Shown in pieces: positions 26,318 through 34,516 of a DNA stretch of 64,000 nucleotides (the stretch's first letter is position 1; every line of letters begins with the position of its first letter). The position numbers and the translations under genes were made by a program. The stretch is from Melghirimyces profundicolus. Its GTDB lineage: Bacteria > Bacillota > Bacilli > Thermoactinomycetales > DSM-45169. Location of the stretch: the NCBI RefSeq assembly GCF_003054245.1, contig NZ_QBKR01000013.1, positions 1 through 64,000 of the forward strand, in the 5' to 3' direction. The notes beneath the pieces were generated by a model, which saw only the letters and a list, made by a program, of their open reading frames with translations, did not search any database and was not told the DNA's origin.

Positions 26318-26563
26318 TCATTGTGTCATGTTGGCACCCGATGGAGCGGGTTGGGTTGCTTGGGTGCCGCCGGCATTTGCGGCGTTCAGTTGTTGCAGGA
26401 GCTGTTCGTAGTGTTGCTGATGTTTGCGGCCGATGTCATCGATCAGCTGTTTCACTTGGGGATCCTGGCACTCTTTGGCATAATGGTGACACTTCTTGAA
26501 GGCCAAAAGCTCCCAGGACATTTCGTCTTTGAGATAGTTCAGGTCTTTGGTGCTGAGTTGCAT
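26318..26563 (-). CDS. Short CotF-like spore coat protein
   Basis: An 81-residue protein that aligns with the coat-F fold: MQLSTKDLNYLKDEMSWELL, then KCHHYAKECQDPQVKQLIDD and a Gln-rich C-terminus. ATG 26563 follows GGGGAAAAGG; longer frames lack conserved sequence. On the minus strand, GCATATTTTCACC and GGATAGTAAGG upstream could form a sporulation sigma promoter, but spacing was not verified. Confidence 0.8.
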   Translation of the reverse strand: MQLSTKDLNYLKDEMSWELLAFKKCHHYAKECQDPQVKQLIDDIGRKHQQHYEQLLQQLNAANAGGTQATQPAPSGANMTQ

Positions 26564-26713
26564 CCTTTTCCCCGCCTTTCTGTTGGAGGTGATTTCCTTA
26601 CTATCCTTCGATATCCGGGTGAAAATATGCAAAAAGGGTCCGTCTTCCCCAGAGGGGCGGACTGGGCTATAATGGAGGGGGTTTGAAGCCAACGACGGGA
26701 AAGGGTGGCATGA

Positions 26714-27172
26714 ATGATTTATGAAGTGGATACGGAACGGATCAAGAGCCAGTTGGAGTACCTGGAGAGATGTTTGGATGTGATGTTTGACGCCCGAGAG
26801 GCGTGGTCCCGGGACGATCGGCTGGCTTGTTTCGCCGGGGCACGGGCGTTACATATCGGGGTGGAATGCGTCATCGATGTGGGCAGCACCATGATCGACG
26901 GGTTCATCATGCGGGATCCGGGCGGTTACCTCGACATTGTCGACATTTTGGAAGATGAAAACGTGGTTCCCTCATACGGGGCGGTCCGGCTGAAGGAACT
27001 GATTCGTTTCCGGGACCGGTTGGTCCGTCGATACCATGAAGTGTCGGAGGAAGAGCTGTTTCGGGAACTGTCCGACACGGAAGTCTTTCATTCTTATATC
27101 ACGTGGGTCCGGGATTATCTGAAACAGGAGCTGGGTTCCGCCTACCCGGGCCCCAAGGGAGAAGAACGTTGA
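26714..27172 (+). CDS. yutE: YutE-like HepT/DUF86 family protein
   Basis: A 152-residue all-helical protein of the HepT-like DUF86 family, known as YutE in B. subtilis. It contains ARALHIGVECVIDVG and RFRDRLVRRYHEVS. Toxin-like HepT RNases use an RX4-6H motif; here the position of the usual His in this segment is Arg, with the His two residues later, so RNase activity is doubtful. No MNT nucleotidyltransferase antitoxin gene is adjacent. GGTGGC lies just before ATG 26714. The next gene starts at its stop codon. Confidence 0.8.
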   Translation: MIYEVDTERIKSQLEYLERCLDVMFDAREAWSRDDRLACFAGARALHIGVECVIDVGSTMIDGFIMRDPGGYLDIVDILEDENVVPSYGAVRLKELIRFRDRLVRRYHEVSEEELFRELSDTEVFHSYITWVRDYLKQELGSAYPGPKGEER

Positions 27173-27747
27173 TGAGCCGTTTTGCCTTTCATTCCCTCTC
27201 CGGATTTTGCGAGCGGATGGCCGAGCGGAAGATCCCCAGTCCGGCGGCGGGAAGCAGCTTGGCCGCATCGGTTATGATGGCTTGCTCCTTGTTGGAACTG
27301 ACCGTATCTTCCCTGGCGGAGAAAGGAGAGAGTGTGGGAGAGAGGAATCCTGCCAGTGACTGGAGGCGGATCAGGGAATGGCGGAAAGAAGCAGAGTTTT
27401 TGGTCGATGAAGATATCCGGATCGTGGGGGAAATGATTCGTGAAAAAGAGCAAGTGAAACCAAAGGAATGGCTGAAGCCGATTCGGCGTCTACACGACAT
27501 GGCCGTCGAGATTCTGGATCTGATCCCCGTTTATCTCCCCGTATCGGGGAACAAAGCCAGCGACACTGTGGTATCCTGCCTTCACCTGCGCACAGCGATG
27601 GCGGGGTCGTATCATATCGCCTGTTCCAATGCTCGTGCGTTTGGTTGGGAGTGTCCGTTTCCCGCGAATGGGGAAGCGGCATTGGAACGAGCGGACCGAT
27701 TGGTGAGGGAGGCGCTCCGGACGGTGAAAGGCGCCCCTTTCTCCTGA
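27172..27747 (+). CDS. Cyclodeaminase/cyclohydrolase family protein (FTCD_C)
   Basis: A 191-residue helical protein resembling the formiminotransferase-cyclodeaminase C-terminal family. The N-terminal FCERMAERKIPSPAAGSSLA followed by a helix matches the conserved 'F...P.PAGGSxAA' start. It lacks the formiminotransferase half, as do methenyl-tetrahydrofolate cyclohydrolases and serine cycle enzymes. ATG 27172 overlaps the YutE stop (ATGA), so both are coupled. The exact reaction is uncertain; folate one-carbon metabolism is the likeliest role. Confidence 0.75.
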   Translation: MSRFAFHSLSGFCERMAERKIPSPAAGSSLAASVMMACSLLELTVSSLAEKGESVGERNPASDWRRIREWRKEAEFLVDEDIRIVGEMIREKEQVKPKEWLKPIRRLHDMAVEILDLIPVYLPVSGNKASDTVVSCLHLRTAMAGSYHIACSNARAFGWECPFPANGEAALERADRLVREALRTVKGAPFS

Positions 27748-27940
27748 AGGAAGTTTCAATCCCCGGCCGCTTCAGGTAGAATGGACGGGAGAAGTGACGC
27801 CGGAATCCGGTCCCGGTGACGGCCATCATCCGGCCGTCTTCCCTCGCACCGGAACGGGTTCTTATGCCCCGGCCGGGCGTCCGGGGAAGAACGGCACCTT
27901 TGTGTCGTTCTTTTTGGTGAACAGACGGGAGGAACCGAAC

Positions 27941-28672
27941 ATGCCATGGTATGAAGAAAGCTTCGGAGAAGATTATCTGTTGGTGTATCGTCACCGCAAC
28001 CGGGCCAACGCGGAACGGGAAATCCGTGCCGCCGCCGGTTGGCTGGATCTGAAAAAGGGGGACCGGGTTCTCGATCTGTGCTGTGGGACCGGCCGCCATT
28101 CCATCTCGCTGGATGACCTCGGATTGAAGGTCACCGGAATCGATCTCTCGCCCGTTTTACTGAAGTATGCCGAGAAGGCTTCCAAGGGTCGGGACATCCG
28201 TTATGTCCGGGGGGACATGAGAGATCTCCCCTTTGAAGAAAACGAATTTGCCGCCGTTTTCAATCTCTTTACTTCTTTCGGCTATTTCATCGAAGACGGG
28301 GAGAATGAAAAAGTCCTGTCTGAAATCCATCGCGTGACACAGCCCGGGGGGCGCTTTCTGATCGACTTCCTCAATCGGAACGCCGTGGAGAAAAACCTCG
28401 TCCCCGAGAGTGTTCGGGAGGAAAACGGGGTGAAGATCACTGAACGACGGTGGATCGACGGAGATTTTGTCCGTAAGAAAATCACGCTGTCCGATTCCCG
28501 CGGACAACGGGAATATCGGGAACGGGTTAAGATGTACGACAGGACACGGATGGTCGAAATGATGGAAAAGGCGGGTCTGACCGTGGAAGGGGTGCGGGGT
28601 GATTTTGAGGGAAGCCCGTATTCCGAAGAGGAGAGCCCCCGCATGATTTTCTACGGAAGGGTGAACCCATGA
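27941..28672 (+). CDS. Class I SAM-dependent methyltransferase
   Basis: A 243-residue methyltransferase. Motif I reads VLDLCCGTGRHS (SAM-binding), followed by GIDLSPVLLKYAEK and the post-I aspartate in GDMRDLPF. The C-terminal part has strands including ITERRWIDGDFVRK. ATG 27941 follows GGAGGAACC; the frame to 27794 was rejected. The HAD phosphatase gene begins inside its end (ATGA overlap), so the pair is coupled. The substrate is not recognisable. Confidence 0.85.
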   Translation: MPWYEESFGEDYLLVYRHRNRANAEREIRAAAGWLDLKKGDRVLDLCCGTGRHSISLDDLGLKVTGIDLSPVLLKYAEKASKGRDIRYVRGDMRDLPFEENEFAAVFNLFTSFGYFIEDGENEKVLSEIHRVTQPGGRFLIDFLNRNAVEKNLVPESVREENGVKITERRWIDGDFVRKKITLSDSRGQREYRERVKMYDRTRMVEMMEKAGLTVEGVRGDFEGSPYSEEESPRMIFYGRVNP

Positions 28673-29436
28673 CACGTTATCGCGGCTATCTGATCGACTT
28701 GGACGGAACTCTTTTTAAAGGAGAGGAAGTGGTTCCCGCCGGGCTTTCCTTTATCAAAGAGTTACGGAAGAGGGACCTGTCCTATCTGTATTTCACGAAC
28801 AACTCCACCCGCCGTCCGGAACAGGTGGCGGAGAAGCTCCGCGGATTCGGTTACCCGGCAACGCCGGAGCAGGTGGTCACGTCGGCTCAGGCGACGGCTG
28901 CCCATCTGGCGGAAGAGCTGAATTCTCCTGACGTGTACGCCGTCGGCGGGGAGGGGCTCAAGGCGGCGCTCGTTCAAGCGGGCTTGCGCCTGACGGAGAG
29001 CCGCCCCGATGCGGTGGTGATCGGCCTCGATCCCACCTTCACATATGATAAGATGAAGACAGCCTGTCTGGCGATCCGGGCCGGGGCGAGATTTTACGGA
29101 ACCAACGGGGATTTGGTGTTGCCCACGGAGGAAGGGCTGTTGCCCGGCAACGGTTCTCTGTGCGCGGCCGTGGCCGCCGCCACCGGAGTCCGCCCCGTTT
29201 TCATCGGAAAACCGGAACGCCCCATTGTGGAGTACGCCCTGGATCGCCTGGGGGTCCGGCCGGAAGAAACCCTGATCGTGGGGGATAACCTGAGTACCGA
29301 CATCCAGGCCGGTGTCAAGGCCGGAATCGACACCCTGTTGGTGTTCGGGGGTGTCACCACGGCAGAGGAGTACCGGAAAGGATCCATCCGGGCGACCTAT
29401 ACGGTCCGAAACCTGAGGGAATGGGAGTTCATCTAG
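28669..29436 (+). CDS. yutF: HAD phosphatase, YutF/NagD type
   Basis: A 255-residue haloacid dehalogenase-like phosphatase of the NagD/AraL subgroup. Motif I DLDGTLF (catalytic Asp plus Asp+2), motif II NNSTRRP (Ser/Thr), the Lys in GKPERP and motif III GDNLSTDIQAG are complete. The C2-type cap lies between motifs II and III. YutF has broad sugar-phosphate or nucleotide phosphatase activity. ATG 28669 overlaps the upstream methyltransferase stop. Confidence 0.92.
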   Translation: MTRYRGYLIDLDGTLFKGEEVVPAGLSFIKELRKRDLSYLYFTNNSTRRPEQVAEKLRGFGYPATPEQVVTSAQATAAHLAEELNSPDVYAVGGEGLKAALVQAGLRLTESRPDAVVIGLDPTFTYDKMKTACLAIRAGARFYGTNGDLVLPTEEGLLPGNGSLCAAVAAATGVRPVFIGKPERPIVEYALDRLGVRPEETLIVGDNLSTDIQAGVKAGIDTLLVFGGVTTAEEYRKGSIRATYTVRNLREWEFI

Positions 29437-29448
29437 AGGAGGTTGCCC

Positions 29449-30414
29449 ATGAACCGCTGGGAGGATATATGGGAAGTTCCCCTGCCTTTGCCTTTCCCCC
29501 TGAAAATCATCAAATCCTACCTGTTGAAAGGTAGCAATGGATATACCGTGGTGGACACGGGTCTCCATTATGAAGGGGATATCGAAGCCTGGGAAGAAGC
29601 GGGAAAGACCATAGGATTCGACTGGAACGAAGTGGAGAGAATTGTCCTCACTCATTACCATCCGGACCATTATGGATTGGCCGGTTGGATGCAACGGCAA
29701 ACCGGAGCCCCGGTGAAAATGTCCCGTACGGATTTTGAACAGGCCTCCCTTTTTTGGGATGAGGATTCAGACCAGCCGGAAGAGATGGCCCGTTTTTACG
29801 CCGGTCACGGATTGTCATCCGAATGGGTGGAGAAAATACCGGAACATCTGCGCGGCTTCACAAAGTGGGTCCAACCCCACCCCGAACCGGAATTTATCCG
29901 GGGAGGGGAAACCATCCGCCTGGGAGACCGGGAATACCGGATTCTTCATACGCCGGGGCATGCCGACGGCCACCTCAGTTTTTACGATGAAGAACGGGGG
30001 TGGCTGATCGGCGGGGATTTTCTGCTTCCCAAAATCACCCCCAATATCAGCTTGTGGCCCGGTTGTGACCCCGATCCGCTCCGCACTTATTTGAACATGC
30101 TCGAAGAGATGGACCAACTTCCGGTCAAAAAGGTGTTTCCTGCCCACGGCCCCGCTTTTGAGCATTATCATGAGCGGATCGAAGAGCTGAGACGACACCA
30201 CGGGGAACGCCTGGAGCGCATGAAGGGATGGGTGAAAGGGAAAGGAGCCAATGCCGTGGAAGTCTGTTGCCGGATGTTTGGTAAGAACTTAACCATCCAC
30301 AACCTCCGCTTCGCCCTCTCGGAAACGCTGGCCCACCTGGAATATCTCCGACTTGGGGGGGAGCTGGTGCGGGAGAAGGAAGCAGGAGTCTGGATCTACC
30401 GGACGACGGCATAA
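29449..30414 (+). CDS. MBL-fold metallohydrolase
   Basis: A 321-residue metallo-beta-lactamase-fold protein. The metal motif THYHPDHYGLAG, then HTPGHADGHLSFY and GGDFLLPKITPN, followed by PAHGPAFEHY, give the family's metal-binding residues in order. The C-terminal helical part (after about residue 225) resembles the extra domain of hydroxyacylglutathione hydrolase-like or lactonase-like members. ATG 29449 follows GAGGAGG by six bases; the TTG at 29443 is too close. It follows yutF by 12 bases and is probably in its operon. Confidence 0.87.
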   Translation: MNRWEDIWEVPLPLPFPLKIIKSYLLKGSNGYTVVDTGLHYEGDIEAWEEAGKTIGFDWNEVERIVLTHYHPDHYGLAGWMQRQTGAPVKMSRTDFEQASLFWDEDSDQPEEMARFYAGHGLSSEWVEKIPEHLRGFTKWVQPHPEPEFIRGGETIRLGDREYRILHTPGHADGHLSFYDEERGWLIGGDFLLPKITPNISLWPGCDPDPLRTYLNMLEEMDQLPVKKVFPAHGPAFEHYHERIEELRRHHGERLERMKGWVKGKGANAVEVCCRMFGKNLTIHNLRFALSETLAHLEYLRLGGELVREKEAGVWIYRTTA

Positions 30415-30421
30415 AGAACAA

Positions 30422-30450
30422 AGACCCGGGGTGGCTCGGGTCTTTTCTTT
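30422..30450. terminator. Terminator after the yutF/MBL operon
   Basis: AAGACCCG pairs with CGGGTCTT around GGGTGGCT, with TTTC; convergent gene follows. Confidence 0.8.
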
Positions 30451-30456
30451 ACCGGG

Positions 30457-30981
30457 CTAGGAGGTTTTTTGGGCGTCCTGCTGCCTCTTCCGGTTATGGG
30501 AAAGACGGGCGGCGGCGGAGGCGGCCAAGGCACCGACCAGATCATCCAGAAAGGTGTGGATCCGCCCGGAGGTTTTGTTGTTCAGTTCCTCAAGAATTCC
30601 CGGCTTCATCCGGTCGATGAATCCATAGTTGGTCATCCCGATACTGCCGTAAACGTTCACGATGGAAGTGGCCAGAATTTCATCGATTCCGTAAAGGCCC
30701 TCGTCCCGGCGGATCATATCCTGCAGGGGCTCGAACAGCAGATTTTTCTCCGTCAGGATATCCAGCTGAATCCCGGTGAGGATGGCGTTTTGGACCTCCC
30801 GCTTGATCAGCACCTGGTCCACGTGAGTCCGGCACTCTTCCAGGGTGAGTTCTTCGTGGAAATCCTTTTGTAGGTAATAGACGAGGTCGGCGACCTGGTC
30901 CAGGTCCACTCCCCGTTCCTCCAACCGGGAAAGGGTGGCCCGGTGAACTTCTTCTTCCGTTATGTTGATCTCATGACCCAT
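30457..30981 (-). CDS. yutG: YutG-like phosphatidylglycerophosphatase A family protein
   Basis: A 174-residue protein of the PgpA-related YutG type. PgpA-like motifs are the Asp/Glu cluster in EGLYGIDEILATSIVN and the C-terminal FLDDLVGALAASAAAR. PgpA enzymes dephosphorylate phosphatidylglycerophosphate in membrane phospholipid synthesis, but these Bacillota relatives are soluble-looking and their activity is less established. ATG 30981 follows GGGGGGAAGGAT. Its place after the yutF region matches B. subtilis order, though with inserted genes. Confidence 0.72.
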   Translation of the reverse strand: MGHEINITEEEVHRATLSRLEERGVDLDQVADLVYYLQKDFHEELTLEECRTHVDQVLIKREVQNAILTGIQLDILTEKNLLFEPLQDMIRRDEGLYGIDEILATSIVNVYGSIGMTNYGFIDRMKPGILEELNNKTSGRIHTFLDDLVGALAASAAARLSHNRKRQQDAQKTS

Positions 30982-31100
30982 ATCCTTCCCCCCAAAGAAA
31001 CATAACGTTATTGTGGCAAAAAGGACGCCGGAATATGTTCCGGCAGGTTGGCCCAATCTGTTCAGGGAGATCATAAAAAAGCGGTACGGAGGAGGACGTC

Positions 31101-31886
31101 ATGCTGACGAAAAAGAACAGGACAGCGTTGGTCACGGGCAGTTCCCGGGGGCTGGGCCGGATGGCGGCCCGACTTTTGGCGGAAGCGGGTTGGTCTCTGG
31201 CCGTTCATTGCCGAGACCATGTATCGGAGGCCGGGGAGCTGGCGGAAGATCTGAAACGGCAGGGCAGTACGGTGCATGTTTTTCAGGCTGACCTCAGCCG
31301 TCGCGGTCCCGCGGACCGTCTGGTGGAAGAGGTGATCGGACGGTTCGGAGGTCTGGATGCGCTGGTACATGCCGTGGGACCCTTTGTCCGGGAGCGTCGC
31401 CGATTTGCCGATTATACCCCGGAAGAGATCGACGCCATGGTGGACGGCAACCTGAAAAGCGCGCTCCACACCACCCATGCTTCCCTTCCCCATCTGCGGA
31501 AAAGCGGCCACGGACGCATTATCCTGTTCGGGTTCGGGAGGGTCGGGGAAGCCCCGGCTTGGCCGGACCGGGCCGCCTATGCCGCTTCCAAGACGGGATT
31601 GGTCTCTTTTGTCAAAACGCTCTCGGTGGAGGAAGCCCCCTTCGGGGTCACAGCCAATATGGTTTGCCCGGGCGATATTGTCGGAGAAAACAAAGAGAAG
31701 CGGATTTCCGAGGTAATGGGGTGCCAAGACGGGGAAACCCCCTTGGGCCGACCGGGAACCGGCGAGGACGTGGCGCGGGTGATCCGGTTCCTGTGCAGCC
31801 CGGAATCCGATTTTGTCACGGGAAACCTCATCCAAGTGACCGGAGGGTTGGATGTGATCCATCCCGCATCCAAGGCAAAACGCTAA
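31101..31886 (+). CDS. Atypical short-chain dehydrogenase/reductase
   Basis: A 261-residue Rossmann-fold SDR. The coenzyme motif TGSSRGLG is intact, and the active-site YxxxK appears as YAASK. The catalytic Ser normally 13 residues before that Tyr is missing; the segment is RIILFGFGRVGEAPAWPDR. Either the enzyme uses another residue, or it has lost activity. The C-terminal SPESDFVTGNLIQVTGG is typical of FabG-type proteins. ATG 31101 follows GGAGGAGGACGTC. It lies between yutG and yutH, where some Bacillota also carry a SDR; role unknown. Confidence 0.78.
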   Translation: MLTKKNRTALVTGSSRGLGRMAARLLAEAGWSLAVHCRDHVSEAGELAEDLKRQGSTVHVFQADLSRRGPADRLVEEVIGRFGGLDALVHAVGPFVRERRRFADYTPEEIDAMVDGNLKSALHTTHASLPHLRKSGHGRIILFGFGRVGEAPAWPDRAAYAASKTGLVSFVKTLSVEEAPFGVTANMVCPGDIVGENKEKRISEVMGCQDGETPLGRPGTGEDVARVIRFLCSPESDFVTGNLIQVTGGLDVIHPASKAKR

Positions 31887-31915
31887 ACGGGGCATAGGGC
31901 GACTTTCTCCCGCCT

Positions 31916-31925
31916 ATACATAGAG
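31916..31925 (+). promoter_or_regulatory. Possible sporulation -10 element of yutH
   Basis: ATACATAGAG sits 39 bases before yutH. It resembles the -10 of mother-cell sigma factors (CATACANT-like), with GCATA about 19 bases further upstream as possible -35. A near-identical ATATATAGAG lies before cotJA (40878-40887). Only two examples support it. Confidence 0.35.
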
Positions 31926-31963
31926 TAGACAGCATCGGTTGCAGGAAACGGAGGGAGAGCCCG

Positions 31964-33055
31964 ATGTCCGAGGTCGGCAGCATCAAAAAACTGACGGGGG
32001 AGCCGCGGTTGCCGGAAGTTCTCCGGCACCATTACGGGCTCCGGGTGAAAGCGGCCCGCCCCGTGGAGGGAATCCTGCAGCTCACAACCGACAGGGGAAT
32101 TTTCGGCCTGAAACGGGTGCACGATCGGGAAGAAGGGCGCTGGAAGTTGGTAAGGGAGTTGGCGGAATATATATCGGAAACCGGGTCCCCCCAGATTCCC
32201 TCTCCGGTTCTCACCCGTCGGGGAGCTGTCACCGTGGCGGGTCACCGACGCCGTTATGTCCTTCTTCCCTGGATCAAAGGAGAGGTGCACGATCTTAGGA
32301 TTGGGGATCGCTGGTCCCGGGCCGCCCGGACCCTGGCCCGGGTCCATTCCGTTTCCAAAGGGTTCGACCCCTCCCGGGGACTGGGTTCTTTCGTCCATAC
32401 GGGAAAATGGGAGCGAATATGGCGAGATCTCGGACAGCAAGTCTCCATGTTCAAGCTGGCCGCCGATCTCAGCGAGGAAACAACACCGGTGGACCGGCTT
32501 TGGTTACGGCAGTGCACCTTTACAGAAGGAATGCTGGAGACCGCCCTTCGTTATCTCGAAAAACTGGGTGGAGATTCCGTCGTCCTCGAGACGCGGAAGA
32601 ACGGGGAAGCTTGCCATTGCAACCCCCATCGGCGAAACTGGGTCTGGGACGCGGCCGGGATTCCGCATCTCATTGACTGGAACCGCCTGGTGTTGGATGG
32701 GAGGAGCCGGGATCTGGCCCGGTTCATTCTGTATGCTTACGGACGGACCGGCTCTCTTGCTCCGGCGGAAGCGATCCTGAAGGCCTACCAGGAAACGGCG
32801 CCTCTCGAAGAGGCGGAATACGGTCTCATCTATGCCCAACTGCTCTTTCCCCACAACCTCCTCCGAACCCTGTCCAATATCTACCGGGAACAGAAAATTC
32901 CTTCCCATCTGGCAAAGGGGCATCTCTCCTCCACTTTGGACCTGGAGGAGAAAAAAGAAGGTCTCCTGCGCGGATTCCCCGCTTTGGTGACGCGGGAGTT
33001 CCAAGTCACCATCCCCCGGGTGGACTGGCTGGAACGGTCAACCGACCGTTCCTGA
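31964..33055 (+). CDS. yutH: YutH/CotS-like spore coat kinase-fold protein
   Basis: A 363-residue protein of the CotS/YutH spore coat family, with a kinase-like (choline/aminoglycoside-kinase) fold. Recognisable parts are RRRYVLLPWIKGEVHDLR (hinge region), ARTLARVHSVSKG, and CHCNPHRRNWVWD, where the kinase HGDxHxxN catalytic loop is replaced by CNPHRRN; ligation of Mg via IDWN follows. Such changes are typical of these coat proteins, which may bind but not phosphorylate sugars. ATG 31964 follows GGAGGGAGAGCCCG. It ends the B. subtilis-like block begun at lytH. Confidence 0.85.
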   Translation: MSEVGSIKKLTGEPRLPEVLRHHYGLRVKAARPVEGILQLTTDRGIFGLKRVHDREEGRWKLVRELAEYISETGSPQIPSPVLTRRGAVTVAGHRRRYVLLPWIKGEVHDLRIGDRWSRAARTLARVHSVSKGFDPSRGLGSFVHTGKWERIWRDLGQQVSMFKLAADLSEETTPVDRLWLRQCTFTEGMLETALRYLEKLGGDSVVLETRKNGEACHCNPHRRNWVWDAAGIPHLIDWNRLVLDGRSRDLARFILYAYGRTGSLAPAEAILKAYQETAPLEEAEYGLIYAQLLFPHNLLRTLSNIYREQKIPSHLAKGHLSSTLDLEEKKEGLLRGFPALVTREFQVTIPRVDWLERSTDRS

Positions 33056-33070
33056 GTGCGGTACAGCGGA

Positions 33071-33100
33071 AACCACCTTGATCGACAAGGTGGTTTTTGG
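33071..33100 (+). terminator. Terminator after yutH
   Basis: AACCACCTT pairs with AAGGTGGTT around GATCGAC, followed by TTTTGG. The 294-base gap from here to 33350 holds no gene; TTGAGA (33221) and TATACT (33242) may form a promoter for the following PspC gene. Confidence 0.8.
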
Positions 33101-33349
33101 TGTTTAAGCAACCCCCGTTGTCAGGTGGAGAAAGCCGTATGTGCGCCTTGCCGCGGGACGTGAATGCGGATCGCAAAAATCAGACCCGGGTCGGAGTCGG
33201 ACTTATCCCCGGGGTTTGTTTTGAGAAGTCGGTTTTGCTCCTATACTTATCATCAAAGGAATGAAAAAAGCCGTCCCTTTCCCTCAATTTGGGAGAGAAG
33301 GGAATGCTATGGAAGTTCGGAATGAAGCCGGGAAAAGGGGGATTCACCG

Positions 33350-33544
33350 ATGACACGGCTGCGAAGATCCCGCACGGATCGAAAGATTTTCGGAATCTGC
33401 GGGGGATTGGCAAAATGGTGGAACGTTGATTCGACCCTGGTAAGGGTTGTGTTCGTTCTATTGCTGATTTTTACTGGTTTCTTTCCCTTCGGGCTCTTGT
33501 ACCTGATCATGGTCCTCGTCGTTCCAAAGGAACGCGTGGGATGA
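33350..33544 (+). CDS. PspC domain protein
   Basis: A 64-residue membrane protein with the PspC domain: [33 protein letters not shown] and a second hydrophobic part ending [11 protein letters not shown]. PspC-type proteins take part in envelope stress responses. ATG 33350 is preceded by AAAAGGGGG. It is a single-gene unit followed by a terminator. Confidence 0.9.
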   Translation: MTRLRRSRTDRKIFGICGGLAKWWNVDSTLVRVVFVLLLIFTGFFPFGLLYLIMVLVVPKERVG

Positions 33545-33582
33545 TCCGGAAGGAGAAAATTCAGCCGCCACATTGTGATCAA

Positions 33583-33618
33583 AAAAAGACGCCTCCCGTA
33601 GAGGAGGACGTCTTTTTG
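33583..33618. terminator. Terminator after pspC-like gene
   Basis: AAAGACGCCTCC pairs with GGAGGACGTCTTTTT; lies between convergent genes. Confidence 0.85.
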
Positions 33619-33641
33619 GCATGATGATACCCGTTTCCGGT

Positions 33642-34178
33642 TCAGAACGTGATTTCTGCCACGGGAAGGGTACTAATTTCAGCTTCTACGTTATCTAACC
33701 CGTTCAGAATGTGATTATGGTGAGCGACGATTCGATCCGCCGCCAGGACACCGTTATCCGTGGTGGAATGGGCGTCGGCCGCTAAGATCACCTGGTAACC
33801 TAATGTGGTCGCCCTTCGGCAAGCGGTGTCGATGCAATATTCCGTTTTGCATCCCGCGATCACCAGCCGGGTGATCCCTGCCCGGCGTAACTTTTCATCC
33901 AGGTCCGTCCCATGGAAGGCGTCGGTTGCCACTTTTCGTACTGACGCTTCCCCGGGTACCGGGGCGATCAAAGGATGAACCCGCCACTCCACGGATTCCG
34001 GGGGAGCCACGTCGTCATCTTGGACGAAAATGACCGGCACGAAGGCATCCCTGGCCTTGCGCAGAAGAATACCGATATTCTTAAGGAGCCTCTCTCCCTC
34101 CCAAACCGGATCATGCATCTCGTCACCATCGATTAATCCGGTCTGTGCATCAATCACCAACAAAGCAGTTGCTTGCAT
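33642..34178 (-). CDS. Isochorismatase-family cysteine hydrolase
   Basis: A 178-residue member of the isochorismatase-like hydrolase family. The catalytic triad fits: Asp in LLVIDAQTGLID, the Lys in SVRKVATDAFHGTDL, and Cys in VIAGCKTEYCIDTACRRA. The family includes nicotinamidase and N-carbamoylsarcosine amidase. No biosynthetic context points to isochorismate. ATG 34178 follows a weak GGGAGAAAG. It is divergent from the histidine kinase gene. Confidence 0.9.
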   Translation of the reverse strand: MQATALLVIDAQTGLIDGDEMHDPVWEGERLLKNIGILLRKARDAFVPVIFVQDDDVAPPESVEWRVHPLIAPVPGEASVRKVATDAFHGTDLDEKLRRAGITRLVIAGCKTEYCIDTACRRATTLGYQVILAADAHSTTDNGVLAADRIVAHHNHILNGLDNVEAEISTLPVAEITF

Positions 34179-34516
34179 GAACTTTCTTTCTCCCCTTCCG
34201 TATCAATCGAAATGCGTTCCCTCCTTTGCGGTCCGGCAACAACGCTCTATTCTCGTTTGTTTGTTCATGATGACCGACCTCCTTCCTTTTCACATATCAC
34301 TTTTATTCGGCACGGGAGACTTCATTCCTTTTTCCTGAAATGATGGAGATATTTTCATCTTCATCCGGGTGGCTTTGTTTTCTGGATCAGGAAGGAGAAC
34401 GAACTTATCCCGCTCGGCCGGTGCCGTTTTGCCATCGTCCCGATCATGATATATTAAAAGTGGAACAAAACCGTACGGTTGACAAAGAGATGGACAAAAG
34501 GGAAGGGGAAAGAGAG

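Noticed and set aside
26714-27172. HepT/MNT toxin-antitoxin system
   Set aside because: No nucleotidyltransferase partner is adjacent, the catalytic motif is altered, and the gene is at the place of housekeeping yutE.
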